Assembly (NCBI RefSeq): GCF_003086295.3
Contig: NC_092054.1
Location: forward strand, 39,005,294-39,069,293
Direction of reading: 5' to 3'
Source: Arachis hypogaea
Taxonomy: Eukaryota; Streptophyta; Magnoliopsida; Fabales; Fabaceae
DNA length: 64,000 bases
The translations under genes were made by a program, and so were the position numbers. Below the pieces are notes generated by a model. That model had not been told where the DNA came from. It made no database searches and worked only from the letters and a program-made list of their open reading frames with translations. Position 1 is the stretch's first letter, and each line of letters opens with the position of its first letter. Positions 12,945 to 24,932 of the stretch are shown piece by piece.

Positions 12945-14291
12945 ATGAACTCTCACCCCTCTCGCTTTGAGTTTGGTTCTAACTTTGTTGAAAGAAATAG
13001 AAGTTACAGCAGGAATATGCATCAAGGTCAGACCAATCAAGGATGGATGGAGCCAAGAGGATCTAATCAACCCTTTAGGCAGCAACACCCTCCGAGATAT
13101 CCTGGACAAAGACCATTCTACCGTGCATACCCAGCTGAAAGATATGGTGGATAGCCTTGTAACTACCAACAAGCCCCACCCCGTGCATATAAACCATCCT
13201 TTCAACATAACCTCGAACCACCACACTCACGAGCTTCTCTTCACCATTCGCCACCATATGATCCTTCCTTACCCCAGTACCAATCCAATCACTCCCAATC
13301 ACTACCACTTTCCTATGTATCATGCCCAAGTCCGGCAACCCGAGAAGCAGAGGTTCGCCTAAAGGAAACAGTAAATAAATTTCAAACAACCATTCGACAA
13401 CTGGAGCAAGTAGTAATTCAATGGGTTTCTAGGCGCTCAAATACACAAGGATCAGCCACAGCCCCATGTGAACAGTCTAACAAAGAGCGTAACATAAAGG
13501 AGATACCAGAAACTCCAGTAGACAAGACAGAGAATGAATTCGTACTAGAACAAGTAGAAGAAGCTGTCATTGTTCAAGAAGAAGAGTTGGTTGAAGATCT
13601 AGGAGATGCTGAACCTCCATGGGAATCCAAAACTGAGGAGAACTCCGTCAAGGACGCTACAGTTGATGCTAAGGAGGATATTGTACAATCTCCAAGGCAA
13701 GTTATTTATGAAGAATCAGACGGGATAACCCAGGACACAAATTCCCTTGATGATGATAGTCACAAGTCAAATTCTCTTAGTAATGAATTTGCATCTGCAA
13801 GTGAATTCTCTGAGATCGAAGAATCTTCCCCAAGTGAATACGAAGACGATGCGGAGGTAGATTTCTCTCAACCTCCAATCTATGACTCAAGTGATGAGGA
13901 AGACATAGAAGACTTTGACCAGGATGCAGATACAATTGTAGAACCTTGCAAGGAAGTGGAGGAATTCACAGAAGAGCACAAGGGAGTAGAACTTACAGAA
14001 CCACCGGAAACACCTATCCCAAGGCCATTACCACCTAATAAAAGCTTCAAGTGGGTACAATCCTTAACCTATAACTTTACTTATTCACTTGAATATGGTT
14101 TGCTTGAAACAGATGGCCAGTTTAGAGCTCTCTGCGGCTTTAAGAGTAAGAGGGAAATGGCTCGTACTCAGAGTTGGTGCACAAGGTTCAATAAGGTTCC
14201 ACGCTTCACCTCGAAGTACATGGATCACGGAGAACGTTTAGTCACCATGGTGAGATTCTACTTTTTAAACCGCTCAGATGGAAACATATAG
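12945..14291 (+). pseudogene. ORF1 of element A, unknown protein (one in-frame stop)
   Basis: I do not recognise this protein. ATG 12945 starts about 95 bases after the primer-binding site, in the gag position, and one frame of 449 codons runs to 14291, broken only by TAG at 13152. The first third is rich in Gln, Asn, Pro and Arg (a low-complexity, gag-tail-like region). The middle (about 13480-13990) is strongly acidic with many Glu, Asp and Ser. The last about 85 codons are better ordered, with the landmarks PPNKSFKWVQSL, LEYGLLETDGQFRALCG and FKSKREM. There is no zinc knuckle, protease or polymerase motif. It may be a gag remnant or a captured ORF. Confidence 0.5.
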
Positions 14292-16610
14292 ATCAAGACG
14301 GAGGCAGATTTAAAAGCAAGGCTTGGGATCCTAGAATTTATTCTGACGTTTGTCATCCCGGGAGCCTAACAATTTGTCTGAAGCTGCTCAGAAGCTTTAC
14401 ATGCCTAGTATGGGACCCCGGAGGCTATTGGCATTCCAAGCACTGGTGGAGATTTTTGGACGAATTTAAACATAAGCCGCCATAGCAGGAAGCTCCTACA
14501 ATGTCCAACTTAAGGACTTTAACTAAAAGTGCTAGGTGGGAGACAACCCACCATGGTATGGTCGCTTCTTTTTCAATTTATTTCTTGTTAATTGCTTTCA
14601 TTTTTATTTCCTTTTCATTTTACTTCATTGAACCTGGAATCATGCAATAGCATTCATGTTAATCATTGCATTCTGCATTTATCATGCATAAAAAAAAAGG
14701 GGATGCACGACGCGACCGCATGCCCCATGCGATCGCGTCATACTGCGAATACACTATCCACACGACCGCGTCATCCATGCGGCCGCGTGCTTTGGAGATC
14801 GGCGTCAAAAATCCAACGTCCAGAGAGTTAGGCTGGAATCGTGCGGCCCTTGTGTGTTTTGCACAAATTGGCCCACGCGATCGCATGCTCCATGCGATCG
14901 CGTCACTTGTACAATACCAATCCCACGTGACCGCGTGAGTGACGCGATCGCGTCGCATGGATTGCACATCACCCCAGAAAGAGACAGAGAGTTGCGCTAA
15001 AACGGTGCTGGAGTCGTGCGTTTAGCACAATTTCCAGCGACGCGATCGCGCGACCCACGCGATCGCGTCATCCCCTCTTCTACCCCTTTCATGCAATCGC
15101 GTGCCCCACGCGATCGCGTCACTCCCATTTTCACCCCCACCACGCGACCGCGTCCCCCACGCGATCGCGTGGATTTGAAAATATAACCCCCCAGCCACGC
15201 GAACCCTATCAGTTGCGCAGCCCCCAACCCTCTTCTCCCTCTCTTCTTCTTCTTCTCCCAACCACCACCCAGCAACCACCCACCCACCACCGGACACCAT
15301 CGACCACCCACCGCCGCCGCCCGCCCCCAGCCGCACCCAACCCCTCTTCTTTCTTCCTCTTTCTTCTTCCTCCCTCCTCCTCCGCCACTGCCCACCTCAC
15401 ACCGCCGCACCCAACCCAGCCGCGCCCCCTCCGCCACCCACACGCAACCCCCTCCCTTCCTCTATCAAGTACCCTAAACCCTATCCCCATTACCCCCTTC
15501 TCCACTGCCCCTTCAGCCGCCACCGTGCCACTGTACCCCTCCACCGCGCCGGACGCCACCGCAGCCACCACCCAGCCGCTTTCTTACCCCGTTCTACTCC
15601 TCACGCCTACCAGGTTCCGATGAACACCGCCTTTCTGTCCTTCGCAGTTATTTTACAATTTTCTTTCTGTTTCTGTTCATAATTAGGATAGATAGATATG
15701 CATGCTGTAGTGGATTTTTAGGTTGTTAGGTATGTTAGGCTGTGGTTAGTGGATCTAGGTCTGTTTACTTGCACTGTTCATGCTTCTGTTTTATCAAAAC
15801 TACAATTCTGCTGTTCCTGTGACCTTGTTCATATGCTGTGATTTCCTGCATTTGCTGCTTGTTACTCTGAATTTTCATGTTTCTATTAATTATAGATAAC
15901 TGCAGCAAGTTTTTTAATTCATATGAACTGCCTTGTTTGCTGTTTATTTTTTGGGATAATCCAATTTTAGCGGGAATGCTGCCCAAATTTTTTGTGAATT
16001 GTTTTCATTCATGTTTTGGTTTGGCAATCTAAACTCTGTTGTCATCTGCCTTACCCACACCATTTCATGAATGTTATGGCAGACTTTCTTATCTTCTTTG
16101 ATTTCCTGGTTTATAAACTGCATCTGTGATATTCTGATTCCAATTCTTGCTTTCTTTATATCTGTTCGAATCAACATCTACTTGTTTTTTCTTGTTTGGT
16201 TATGAGTCACTATAGTTCCTACCTGTGAATCCTTGTTACATGAAATATTTTCTTTATGCCACTTACCTTAACCCACATTTTACTGCTTTACTAATTTTAA
16301 TTTACTAACTCCTCTTTCAACTTCTAACCATACTAACCTTTTCAAAAATCTCTTTTATGATTTTTTTCACTTTCCTCTAACTTTCTAACCATGGCATAAT
16401 GACAATTTTTCTATTTAACTTGAATTCTGATACATTTTGGATTGTCAATTCTTCCATTCCAAATTTTAAACTACTAAACAATCCTTAATGCACATTTACT
16501 TGACTCATTTACCTCATTCTAATTCTCCTTTGCCACTTTGAGTTTTCTTTGTTTAAATTGCCTATTTGCTTCCTTATTTTTATCCATATCCTGATTTCCC
16601 ATTTTTCAGG
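14292..16610 (+). other. Long leader of element A ORF2 with repeat cluster and intron-like tract
   Basis: Starts with a post-pol-type spacer (CCAACTTAAGGACTTTAACT, GTGGGAGACAACCCACCATGG at 14503-14555). Positions 14700-15180 hold many copies of GCGATCGCGT and CGCGACCGCGT. Positions 15210-15610 are C-rich and can be read as a Pro/Ser-rich frame, which I do not trust as coding. From CAGGTTCCGATG at about 15610 to TTTTTCAGG just before ATG 16611 the sequence is T-rich and looks like a plant intron of about 1 kb. Splicing here is inferred only. Confidence 0.45.
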
Positions 16611-18056
16611 ATGTCTACCTCACAAAGGAAAGAAAAAGGCAAGGCTACTGGCAAGCGCAAGAGAGGAGATTCCTCCCAGTCCATCATTGCCCTCATGCAT
16701 GATTCCTCATGGCGGGAGAAGAACTTTACACAGCAGGAAAAAGCTGACCAGCTGCTCCCTGCAAATGATTCAATAAAATTTGCAAACCGGTACTGTGAGC
16801 TGAAGTATCCAGCATTTGCAAACTCCAGGAATCTATACCTGGAGAGAACTCTGAAGATTCCAGAAGCACTTCAGCAGTACACCACTGAGCAAATCAAGCA
16901 AAGAGGCTGGTTTTTTCTAGAGAGAACACTGACAGAGGTCAATGCATCTTGGGTCCGGGAATTCTACTGCAACTACTACATCACCACCCTAGATGCAGTA
17001 AACCTGAGAGGAAAACAAATTCTAGTCACTGAGGAAGCCATAGAAGACATTCTCCAGCTCCCAACCAAGTCTGATCAGCCTGATGGTTATTCAAAGGCTG
17101 AGGAGGACATGCGCCTGATGCAGTTTGATTGGGATGCTGTAAAGGCACGGATAGCTCTCGACCCGACTGTTCCTTGGGAGATGGGTCAGGACACCACCAT
17201 GCCTAGGGGGATCAAGAGGGCGTACTTAAATGATGAGGCTCGGTTATGGCACTAGATCTTGAGTAATTATGTGATGCCGAGTACTCATGAGACGGAGATC
17301 CCAGCTGCTATGATCACCCTCCTATGGTGTGTGCTGGAGGGTAAGGACATTTATCTACCACGCTTTATCCGGTATTATATGGCCAGGGTCCACGTCCGAG
17401 GCACCCTTCCTTTCCCGTATCTGGTTACACAGCTAGGCCGTCGAGCTAACGTGCCATGGGAGGATGCCGATGAGAGACCACCAGCGGTGGACTGCAGGAA
17501 GATCTTTCCTCACAGCAGGAACTTCCTAGCTTTGGGCTACAGACCACCACCCTTCACTGCTACTGATGAGACAGCCCCACCGTCTACTGAACCCTCTTCA
17601 TCCACGGCTGCCCCTGCTGCCCCTACTGCCACCACTGCACCTCCACCGGCCTCTGAGCCCGTATACCGCCTCATGCACCGCCTATTCCGACAGCTTGACC
17701 AGATGGAGCGCCGTAACCGGCGCCGGTATGAGAGATTGGAGCGTCGCAGCCAGCGACGCTATTCACATCTGAAGCTGATGATCAGACAGGGTGGTGACAT
17801 CCCCTCCGAGCCCGACACACCATCAGAGCCATCCAAGGAGGAGGAGGATGAGCCCGAGGAGGAGACCCATCAGCAGGCAGGCACAGAGCAGGCTGCGCCA
17901 CATCAGGAGGTTACGCATCAGATCGAGGCTGCAGATCCGAAGATCCCGATTCAGTCAGCACCGCCTCTACAGCAGCCAGACCCTCAGCCCACCACCACCA
18001 CAGAGCCTCCAGCTACCATCCCTACCAGTGATGACACCCCTTCACACCCGGCTTGA
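16611..18056 (+). pseudogene. ORF2 of element A: post-pol putative plant transposon protein (one in-frame stop)
   Basis: ATG 16611 follows a perfect splice-acceptor-like TTTTTCAGG. The frame runs 482 codons to 18056 with one TAG at 17253, where element B has Gln (CAG to TAG). The N-terminus is Lys/Arg-rich (KGKATGKRKRGD). A globular block follows with RYCELKYPAF, QRGWFFLE, NASWVREFYCNYY and TEEAIEDILQLP, which aligns with the ORF at 22206. The C-terminal third is Thr/Pro/Ala-rich, then Arg-rich (RRNRRRYERLERRSQRRY), then acidic. It matches the family annotated in plants as putative plant transposon protein (Pfam PF20167 from memory), found after pol in Athila/Tat elements. Its function is unknown; an envelope-like position has been suggested for such ORFs. 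Confidence 0.7.
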
Positions 18057-19617
18057 CAGAGCATCAGGGACGATGCTTCATTTTAAGTGTGGGGAGGTCA
18101 CCATCTCTGGCGTTTTATTTTGGTGAACCACTACATCTCTTTTTCTTTTATTTTGGATATTTTTCTGTATTTTTCTTTTTTTTCTGAGTACTTATACATT
18201 GCTGCTCTTATGTATTTTTACTCTATTTTTGCATTTTGCATTTTTAGTTCATATTTTTAGTTATTTAGTTTAGTTTGCAATTCTGACTTATTAGTGGATT
18301 AATTAGTATAGTTTACCCTTTTTAGCATAAGATAGCATAGTTAAATTGAAAAATATAAAAAGGAAGTAAGCTAGGAAATTGAACATAACAGATTTAAATC
18401 CATAAACCTTGTATATATAGCATTACATCATATAGTTAAGTTGACAACATTTCATCAAGGAGGAACATTAAAACTTTAAAGGCTACCCTAAATAATTTTT
18501 TTATGAGAATAATGGGAATTTTTAACTAAACCTGCATAACATATATGAATGATATATGATGCTTGAGTTAGAGAACACACAGCCTGTGAGTATTGAGCTT
18601 AATTGTATGGTTGCATTCAAACCATAATTTCATTCCTGTGTGTTTCGCTTCTTTTTATTTTGATGTTCTTTACTTTGCTTTAATATATATGTCCAATTAT
18701 AGAATATAGATACATACCAAGAGAATGATTGAGGCCATCATTTGATTTTAGCTCACTTACCCCAAAATAACCTACCTTTCACATCACCCTTGTTAGCCCC
18801 CTTGAGCCTTTAAAATCCCTTTTATTCTATTTAGCACACTACTAGCCTTAAGCATAAAAACAAAATAAAATCCCAAGTTGAATCCTTGGTTGGCTTAAGA
18901 TAGAAAATTATAAATAGATTAAAATGTGGGAAACCTATTGGGAACATGGATGATAGAAACAAAAGGGTAGAAAAGTTAAAAGAAATAAAATAAAATTTGG
19001 GAAGCATGCTCATGAGAAATCAAAGTGATTCAATTACCATGTGCATAAAAAAAATTAAAAAAAAAAAAGAGAAGTTATTTTTCAGCATTCAATAAAAGGG
19101 GATACAAAAGAATTCCCCAATGCAAAATAAAAGCAATGCACATGGGATAAAAATAAAATTAAAACATGAGCATGTAACAACAAGTGGGATAATATGGAAA
19201 AATTGGTAAAGAAGTTTTGTTCTACTAAATATGTATGTTAGGTGAGATCTTAGTCTAATTAAGGATTCACTTATTAGCTCACTTAGCCTTATACATATAT
19301 CCTTACCTTTACCTTGACCCCATTACAACCTTAGTTAAAGACCTGATGACTTTTGGTATGACTGTACTCTGTAATTGTTGATTGGTTAGATGAAGAACAA
19401 AGTTATAGGAAGTAAGAATAAAAAGAAAAGTAGAGTGAATAACCCCAATAAACACTGAGTGACTAGAGGGTAAACACAAATTCCAGTGAGGGTTCAATAA
19501 CTCATCAACATATATCTGTGCTTAATTTGTGCTTAATTTACTAATTGTTTTGCAAGTTTGTACAATCTTTTTATTTCCCATCTCATTTGCTAAAATGCTT
19601 TATTATTTAAGGGTTAG

Positions 19618-19618
<1 letters not shown>

Positions 19619-19663
<45 letters not shown>
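19619..19663. repeat. (TA)n microsatellite
   Basis: An uninterrupted TA dinucleotide run of about 45 bases in the 3' region of element A. Confidence 0.95.
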
Positions 19664-19665
<2 letters not shown>

Positions 19666-19840
19666 CTCCTTGAGAATGTGAATTAATTTGACTACATGTA
19701 AGCTTTATATATGAGTGGATAAATTGGAATTGCATGACTCATTTAGGTAGATGCATTTAGAATAGGTTGCATTGCATAACATTCCACCACTTTAACCTTA
19801 CTTTTTACTTTGGATTTAGCATGAGGACATGCTATTGTTT

Positions 19841-19854
19841 AAGTGTGGGGAGGT
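19841..19854 (+). other. Polypurine tract of element A
   Basis: AAGTGTGGGGAGGT immediately before the 3' LTR start TGATAAACCC; the expected plus-strand primer. Confidence 0.8.
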
Positions 19855-21126
19855 TGATAAACCCATATTTTATGATATATTTTGTGCTTAATTTGAGTGA
19901 TTTATTCAATCCTTCACCCACTTATTCATATTAATTGCATGATTTTACTTTCCCTTCCTTATTATGTGATGTATGTGAAAAACATGTTTCCTATGCTTTA
20001 ATATTAATTATCTTAATTACCTTTATTTCCATTCGATGCCCTGATTAGTGTGTTGAGTAGTTTCAGATCTTCTAAGGTATGAATGACTTAAAGGATGGAA
20101 AGGAAACATACAAAAATGGAAGGAAGGCACAAAACGGAGCTTCTGAAGAAACTGGCATCCACGCGATCGCATGGACGAAGCGATTGCGTGCCAAGCGCGA
20201 ATCAGCAGCGACGCGGCCGCATGACTGACACGACCGCGCACCTTAAGCAAAACGCACATGACGCGGTCGCATGACTGACGCGACCGCGTGGCAAGAAAAG
20301 CTCCGAATGACGTGACCGCGTGACCCACGCGGACGCGTGATAGAGGCCACGCACCAGAAATTGCAGAAAACGCTCATAGCAAATTCTGAAGCCCTTTTTG
20401 GCCCAAATCCAAGTCCAGAAGGCATAGACCAGAGGTTATGAAGTGGGGGAACGCATCCATTTAGGGAGAGCTCGCCAATTTTCACTTTCCATGATTTAGA
20501 TTTAGTTTGAGAGAGGTTCTCTCCTCTCTCTCTCTTAGGATTAGGATTAGGATTTAGGACTTCTCTTAGTTTTTAAGAGTAACTCTCGATCCAGGTTTAA
20601 TATTTACTTTAATGCTTTTATTCGTACCTATAAATGTTGCCAACTTGTCTTATGAATTATTCTATGTTACAGATTGTTATTTGAATTAATGATTATTTGA
20701 GGTATTTCAGTTATTGATTGCTTTCTCTTTAATTTGTGTTACCATTGCTTTTCATCTAAGGACATTTTTATTCCAACAATTTTACTTTTTCCCTTTTTGG
20801 TCTTGGTTAAGAAATCAGTAACTCACCATTATTAAACTCAGCATAATTGATAATTGTTATCTTGCTAATTGAACTGAACTTCAATAATCCCAACTTTTTC
20901 TTAGGAAATAAATAGGATTCGAAGGTCAAACTAATTAGTCCCTTGAATTTCCTTTGCTTTAGTAAAGGTTAACTAAGTGGAATTTAGATTCAACTTTCAT
21001 TATTGTTGAGAGAGATAACTAAGTTGGACTTCCAATTTCTCTTACCTTGCCAAAAGATTGCTTTACAGTATTTATTTATTTTAATTGCCATTTAAATTAT
21101 TTGTCATATCTACTCTTCACTTTCAA
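19855..21126 (+). repeat. 3' LTR of element A, 3' end deleted
   Basis: Matches 11385-12606. It has about 50 extra bases near 20230-20280, an additional GCGACCGCG/GCGGTCGC repeat unit. Similarity ends at about 21126, so the last 222 bp of the LTR (equivalent to 12607-12828) are absent and the sequence passes straight into element B. Confidence 0.85.
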
Positions 21127-22205
21127 GCACGCGTCCGCGCAGGGTGCGCGCCCGCGCGCCTACCTCACTGACTCACTCTGGTACAAAAAACAGAGACTTG
21201 TGCTAACTTTGTCCCACTTTTGTGCCTGAGGCACAACCTCTCTTGTGCGCCCGCGCCATCTGCTATCACTCTCACCGACGTGCCAGCGCACCTTGCGCGC
21301 GCGCGCCGGTTGCGCGAGTCAATTTAAGACCTTCGCGCCTTGCCCTGTTTTCCTTTCTTTCAACCCCTTCTCTTCTTTAGTTTCTTTCTCCTCTCAATCC
21401 ATCACCTCCCTTCTCTTCTCCTTCTTCCACAACCCACCACCATTGTCTCCGGCCACTCACCGGTGACAACCACCCTTTCCCAGTGGCGCTACACTTCTCC
21501 TATTTTCTCTCTCATCTTCACAAAAGAAGATTCAACCTTGCTTTTTCATACTCATCAACGTTTAGCTTCTTCCATTCCTTTACTTCCATTTTTCCTTACA
21601 TTATTTCTTCTAATTAGATGCTTCTTATTGCCTTACTTAGTTTCTCTTTTACTTGATGATAATGTTTCTTGTTTTTGTTTGCTTACTTTTCCTTTATTTC
21701 TCCATGGATGTTGAACTTGAGCTTAATTTGCATTACTAGATCTTTTGTCACTCTTTTACCATTGCGTGATGTTTATGTGATGATTGATGTTCTATTTTGG
21801 GCTTTGAATTGGTTTAGTATCTCATAATTGCTCATTGCTTGATTATTGCACGCCAAGTGTTCGAAGAAATGCATACATCCCATTTTGGCTCAATTTAGCC
21901 ATGTACTTTTCAATTGTTGCTCCTTCCTCATTCACTTGCTTTCTCTTAAATGCATTGAGCCTAACTTGTGTGCTTGTAGTTGATACTTACCAGTTAAATA
22001 TTCATTGAATATGACTTGCTCTTTATTATGGGTGCTTGAGACTACTCTTCTCATGCCATTGCATGCATTACTCCCTCTTGCATCCCATGCCAAGTGTTAT
22101 GACCCTTGCTTTTACATCTACCACGGGCATTACAATTCACTTGCATGTCTTTTGTCAAATCGATTCTTGGGTTTAATGTTTTCCTTCTTTCTCTCCCTTT
22201 TTAGG
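21127..22205 (+). other. Leader of element B ORF2
   Basis: Resumes element B after the truncated A. It begins with a GC-rich cluster of CGCGCCCGCGC-type repeats (21127-21330), then C/T-rich sequence, then a T-rich intron-like tract ending in CCTTTTTAGG directly before ATG 22206. The layout is the same as 14700-16610 in element A. ORFs here are probably not translated. Confidence 0.5.
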
Positions 22206-23399
22206 ATGGCCACCAAGAAAGGCAAGGAGATAGCTCCAAGGAAACCAGCCGCAAAAAGGGCACCCCAAAAATCAAATTCTAAGGCGCGTTCTTCAATAGG
22301 AGCCAAACCCCTATCAAAGAAAGGAAAGACACCCGCTCCTATTGATGAGAATGACAAGGGCAAACCGGCAAGAGACTCTTCAAGGTTCCCCAACCGCTTC
22401 TGTGAACTTAAGTTCCCTTCCATAGCCGTAAGGAACTATCACCCTGAGCATCTACTAGCTCTGTCGGACAAGGTTGCTCCTTATATTCTGCCCTGCATTG
22501 AATAGCGAGGATGGGAGTTTCTCTTGAGGAAACCAAAGGAAATCAACCTCTCTTGGGTGGAAGAATTTTATACTAACTACCACCTTTCCTCTCTTCAATC
22601 GGTATACATGCACCGGAAGCAAGTCTCAGTTTCAGAAGAGGCTATTCAGCAAGTGCTTAATGTTCTACCAGTGCCAAGCGACATGCATGGCTACCAAGAA
22701 GTCTTATGTCAGCGAGAGGAGTATGGATTCAATTGGGACTCGATCCTCCGAGTCATTGCTGAGTTAGAATCTTCTTGGATCCAAGGTCGATAGCGGATGA
22801 GGCCCAAGAGTATTGGCGCTCGCTTCCTCACTGTGGAAGCTAGAGCTTGGGCCCAAATCCTATCCCACTATGTGTTGCCTAGCACCCACAAGTCGTCCAT
22901 CACGGCGAATCTTGTCAAGCAAGCAATGAGTCAAGTTCACGACCGGGGTAATTTGCCATTTCCAGCATTGGTGTCTGACTTAGTTGCTGCTGCGGGTGTT
23001 TCTTGGGAAGCCAAGGATAAGAGGATTATGATTCCGGCTAAGGGCGATGTAGTCCCAAGCGGAAAATACCTACACCTTCCCATGAACAAACCAAGCCTCG
23101 ACATGGCCCCGCCACTTCTTTTTCCTTCTAGCTCATCATCACCACCACTGAGATCCACACATCAAAGGATAGAAGATCTTCACCGGAAGCTTGATAGATA
23201 TGAGAGGCGCGACCACCGCCGCTATACTTACATCAAGACACTTCTGGGTTTTGTTGCCCCTAGCATGGAGGAACCCGAAATATTCACATCCACCTCGAAC
23301 CCAACTGATGGGAGTTCTGATGAAGGGGATAGTGAAGGCTCCGGTCCCGACCATCCCTTGCGTATCATTCGTAGCACGGAGGACCGTGCTAAATTCTAA
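22206..23399 (+). pseudogene. ORF2 of element B: post-pol putative plant transposon protein (two in-frame stops)
   Basis: ATG 22206 follows the acceptor-like TTTTTAGG. The 398-codon frame ends at 23399 and is broken by TAG at 22503 and TAG at 22791, with no frameshift. The N-terminus is basic (KKGKEIAPRKPAAKRAP). The core RFCELKFPS, RGWEFLL, NLSWVEEFYTNYHLSS and SEEAIQQVLNVLP aligns with ORF2 of element A, as does ILSHYVLPSTHKSSI with ILSNYVMPSTHETEI. An Arg-rich segment (YERRDHRRY) sits in the same relative place in both. Same family as the A copy; function unknown. The stops make it a pseudogene. Confidence 0.7.
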
Positions 23400-24932
23400 A
23401 AGTGTGGGGAGGTCGTCCGACCGATCTCCATGGGTAACGTTCTCTTCTCCTCAATACCCATGGATTTATTTTTCTCTTTTTATATATTGCATGTGTAGTT
23501 AGTCTTGCTTGTAAATACTCTTTGCATGATGGTTAGTTTCTATAGAGTTACTTGGTCAAAACAATAACTTTCTTTCCAACAAACTGTGTTCTGGGTGACC
23601 TACCAAAAATTTTGAAAATTTTTGCAGTAAACTTGCTTTAAGAATGTATTTTGGAACATAGTAATAGAGTTAAGAACACAAGCATGAAAGTTTTGAGCCT
23701 ATTGCATGGTTACATCTTTTAACCATTATTTCCATTCTTGTGTGCATTTCTCTCTCTCTTTGAGTGTGATCCTTACTTTGTCTGATTCTATATGTCCATT
23801 GCTTTATGTATGAATGCATTTGCATGATTGAGGCCATCATTTCAAAAGTCACTTTTCCCAAATAGCCTTAACCCTTATATCTACCATTGCTAACCAATTT
23901 TGAGCCTTTGATAAACCCTCTTGTTTTTAAATAGAGCTCATCAACAACCCTAAGTGAAAAACTATGAATGTCCCTGAATTTGAATCCTTGATTGGCTTAG
24001 GTGAGTTAGGATGTGTATCATTCAAATAGGAGGGTATACTTGGAAAATTCGGGTAGATATATAGGCATGTAATTGTAGTGTAATTGAAGATTCTAAGATT
24101 TTGGGAACATACTCATGTGTTAAATGATTATACCGTATGCATTGATACTTTGGTTCACAAAGAAATCCCAAGAAAAGGGGATATATATATATATATATAT
24201 ATGAAAAAATAAATAAATAAATAAATAATAAAAAGAGAGAGAAAGCAATGAAAGGGGACAAAGACGCCCTAAGATAAAGTAATAAAAACAACGCATACGG
24301 GTGTGAATTGAAAAGAATGCATGAGTATGCAAAAAGGGTAAAACTCAAGGGTAGCTAGGAATGTATTGTAGTTGTATAGGTTGTTCTATGTGTCTAGTGG
24401 ATCCTAGGTTGATCAAGGACTCAAATTTTGAACCCACTTGGCCATATACATCCTTACCTTCACCGTAACCCCGTTACAACCCATGAATAAGACCTCATGA
24501 TACTTGTAAGCATGCATTAAGTAATTGTTGATTGATTAGATGAAAGACAAATCTTGGAAAGCATAATTAGGAGGAGATTGAGTGACGAACCCTAGACACT
24601 TGAGCGAGTAGAGCAGATATACTTCCAGTGAGGGTTCGATGCTCAATGCTTGTTCCCGGCTTTCACAAGCGTTCGTTCAGCAAGTCATATGCACTCTTTA
24701 GTGATATTCAATTTGGTAGGATTCATGAATTGCATACTATTTTCACCCTATATGCTCACATGTATTCTTGAAGGATAGAATTACTCTTGACCAAGTATAT
24801 AGATGATTTTACATTAGTTGCACGCATCCACTTAGGTAGTTTGCATTTCAAAAACCCTTTCTCACCATGATCATTGGTCTTTTCTTTTTATTTTAAGCAT
24901 GAGGACATGCTTGGTATAAGTGTGGGGAGATT
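23400..24932 (+). other. 3' untranslated region of element B
   Basis: Non-coding and AT-rich. Begins with AAGTGTGGGGAGGT (23400-23413) overlapping the ORF stop, and ends with the polypurine tract AGTGTGGGGAGATT (24919-24932). Contains an (AT)n run at 24181-24202 followed by (AAAT)n. No gene seen. Confidence 0.6.

Larger units (their letters stand above)
18057..19854 (+). other. 3' untranslated region of element A
   Basis: AT-rich and non-coding. It opens with AAGTGTGGGGAGGT (18085-18098), identical to the polypurine tract at 19841-19854 that abuts the 3' LTR. It contains a (TA)n run at 19619-19663. No gene seen. Confidence 0.6.
11385..21126 (+). mobile_element. Non-autonomous LTR retrotransposon A, nested in element B
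   Basis: 5' LTR 11385-12828, a tRNA-Asp-type primer-binding site, an unfamiliar ORF where gag-pol would be (12945-14291), a long leader, a second ORF (16611-18056), a polypurine tract (19841-19854) and a 3' LTR cut short at about 21126. There is no gag, protease, RT or integrase. The insertion point is in B's post-pol spacer, directly after GTGGGAGGC. The equivalent string followed by AACCCACCATGG is intact inside A itself at 14520-14560, which shows what B lost. The TSD cannot be tested because the right junction is deleted. It would need proteins from an autonomous relative to move. Confidence 0.85.

Noticed and set aside
15000..15623. Overlapping frames of 100-148 codons on both strands
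   Set aside because: The sequence is a C-rich, CGCGATCGCGT-repeat leader of element A; low-complexity Pro/Ser or Gly/Arg translations arise from composition.
19841..19870. Possible second start of an autonomous element at the 3' LTR of A
   Set aside because: No primer-binding site follows this LTR copy, and the sequence to its right belongs to element B.
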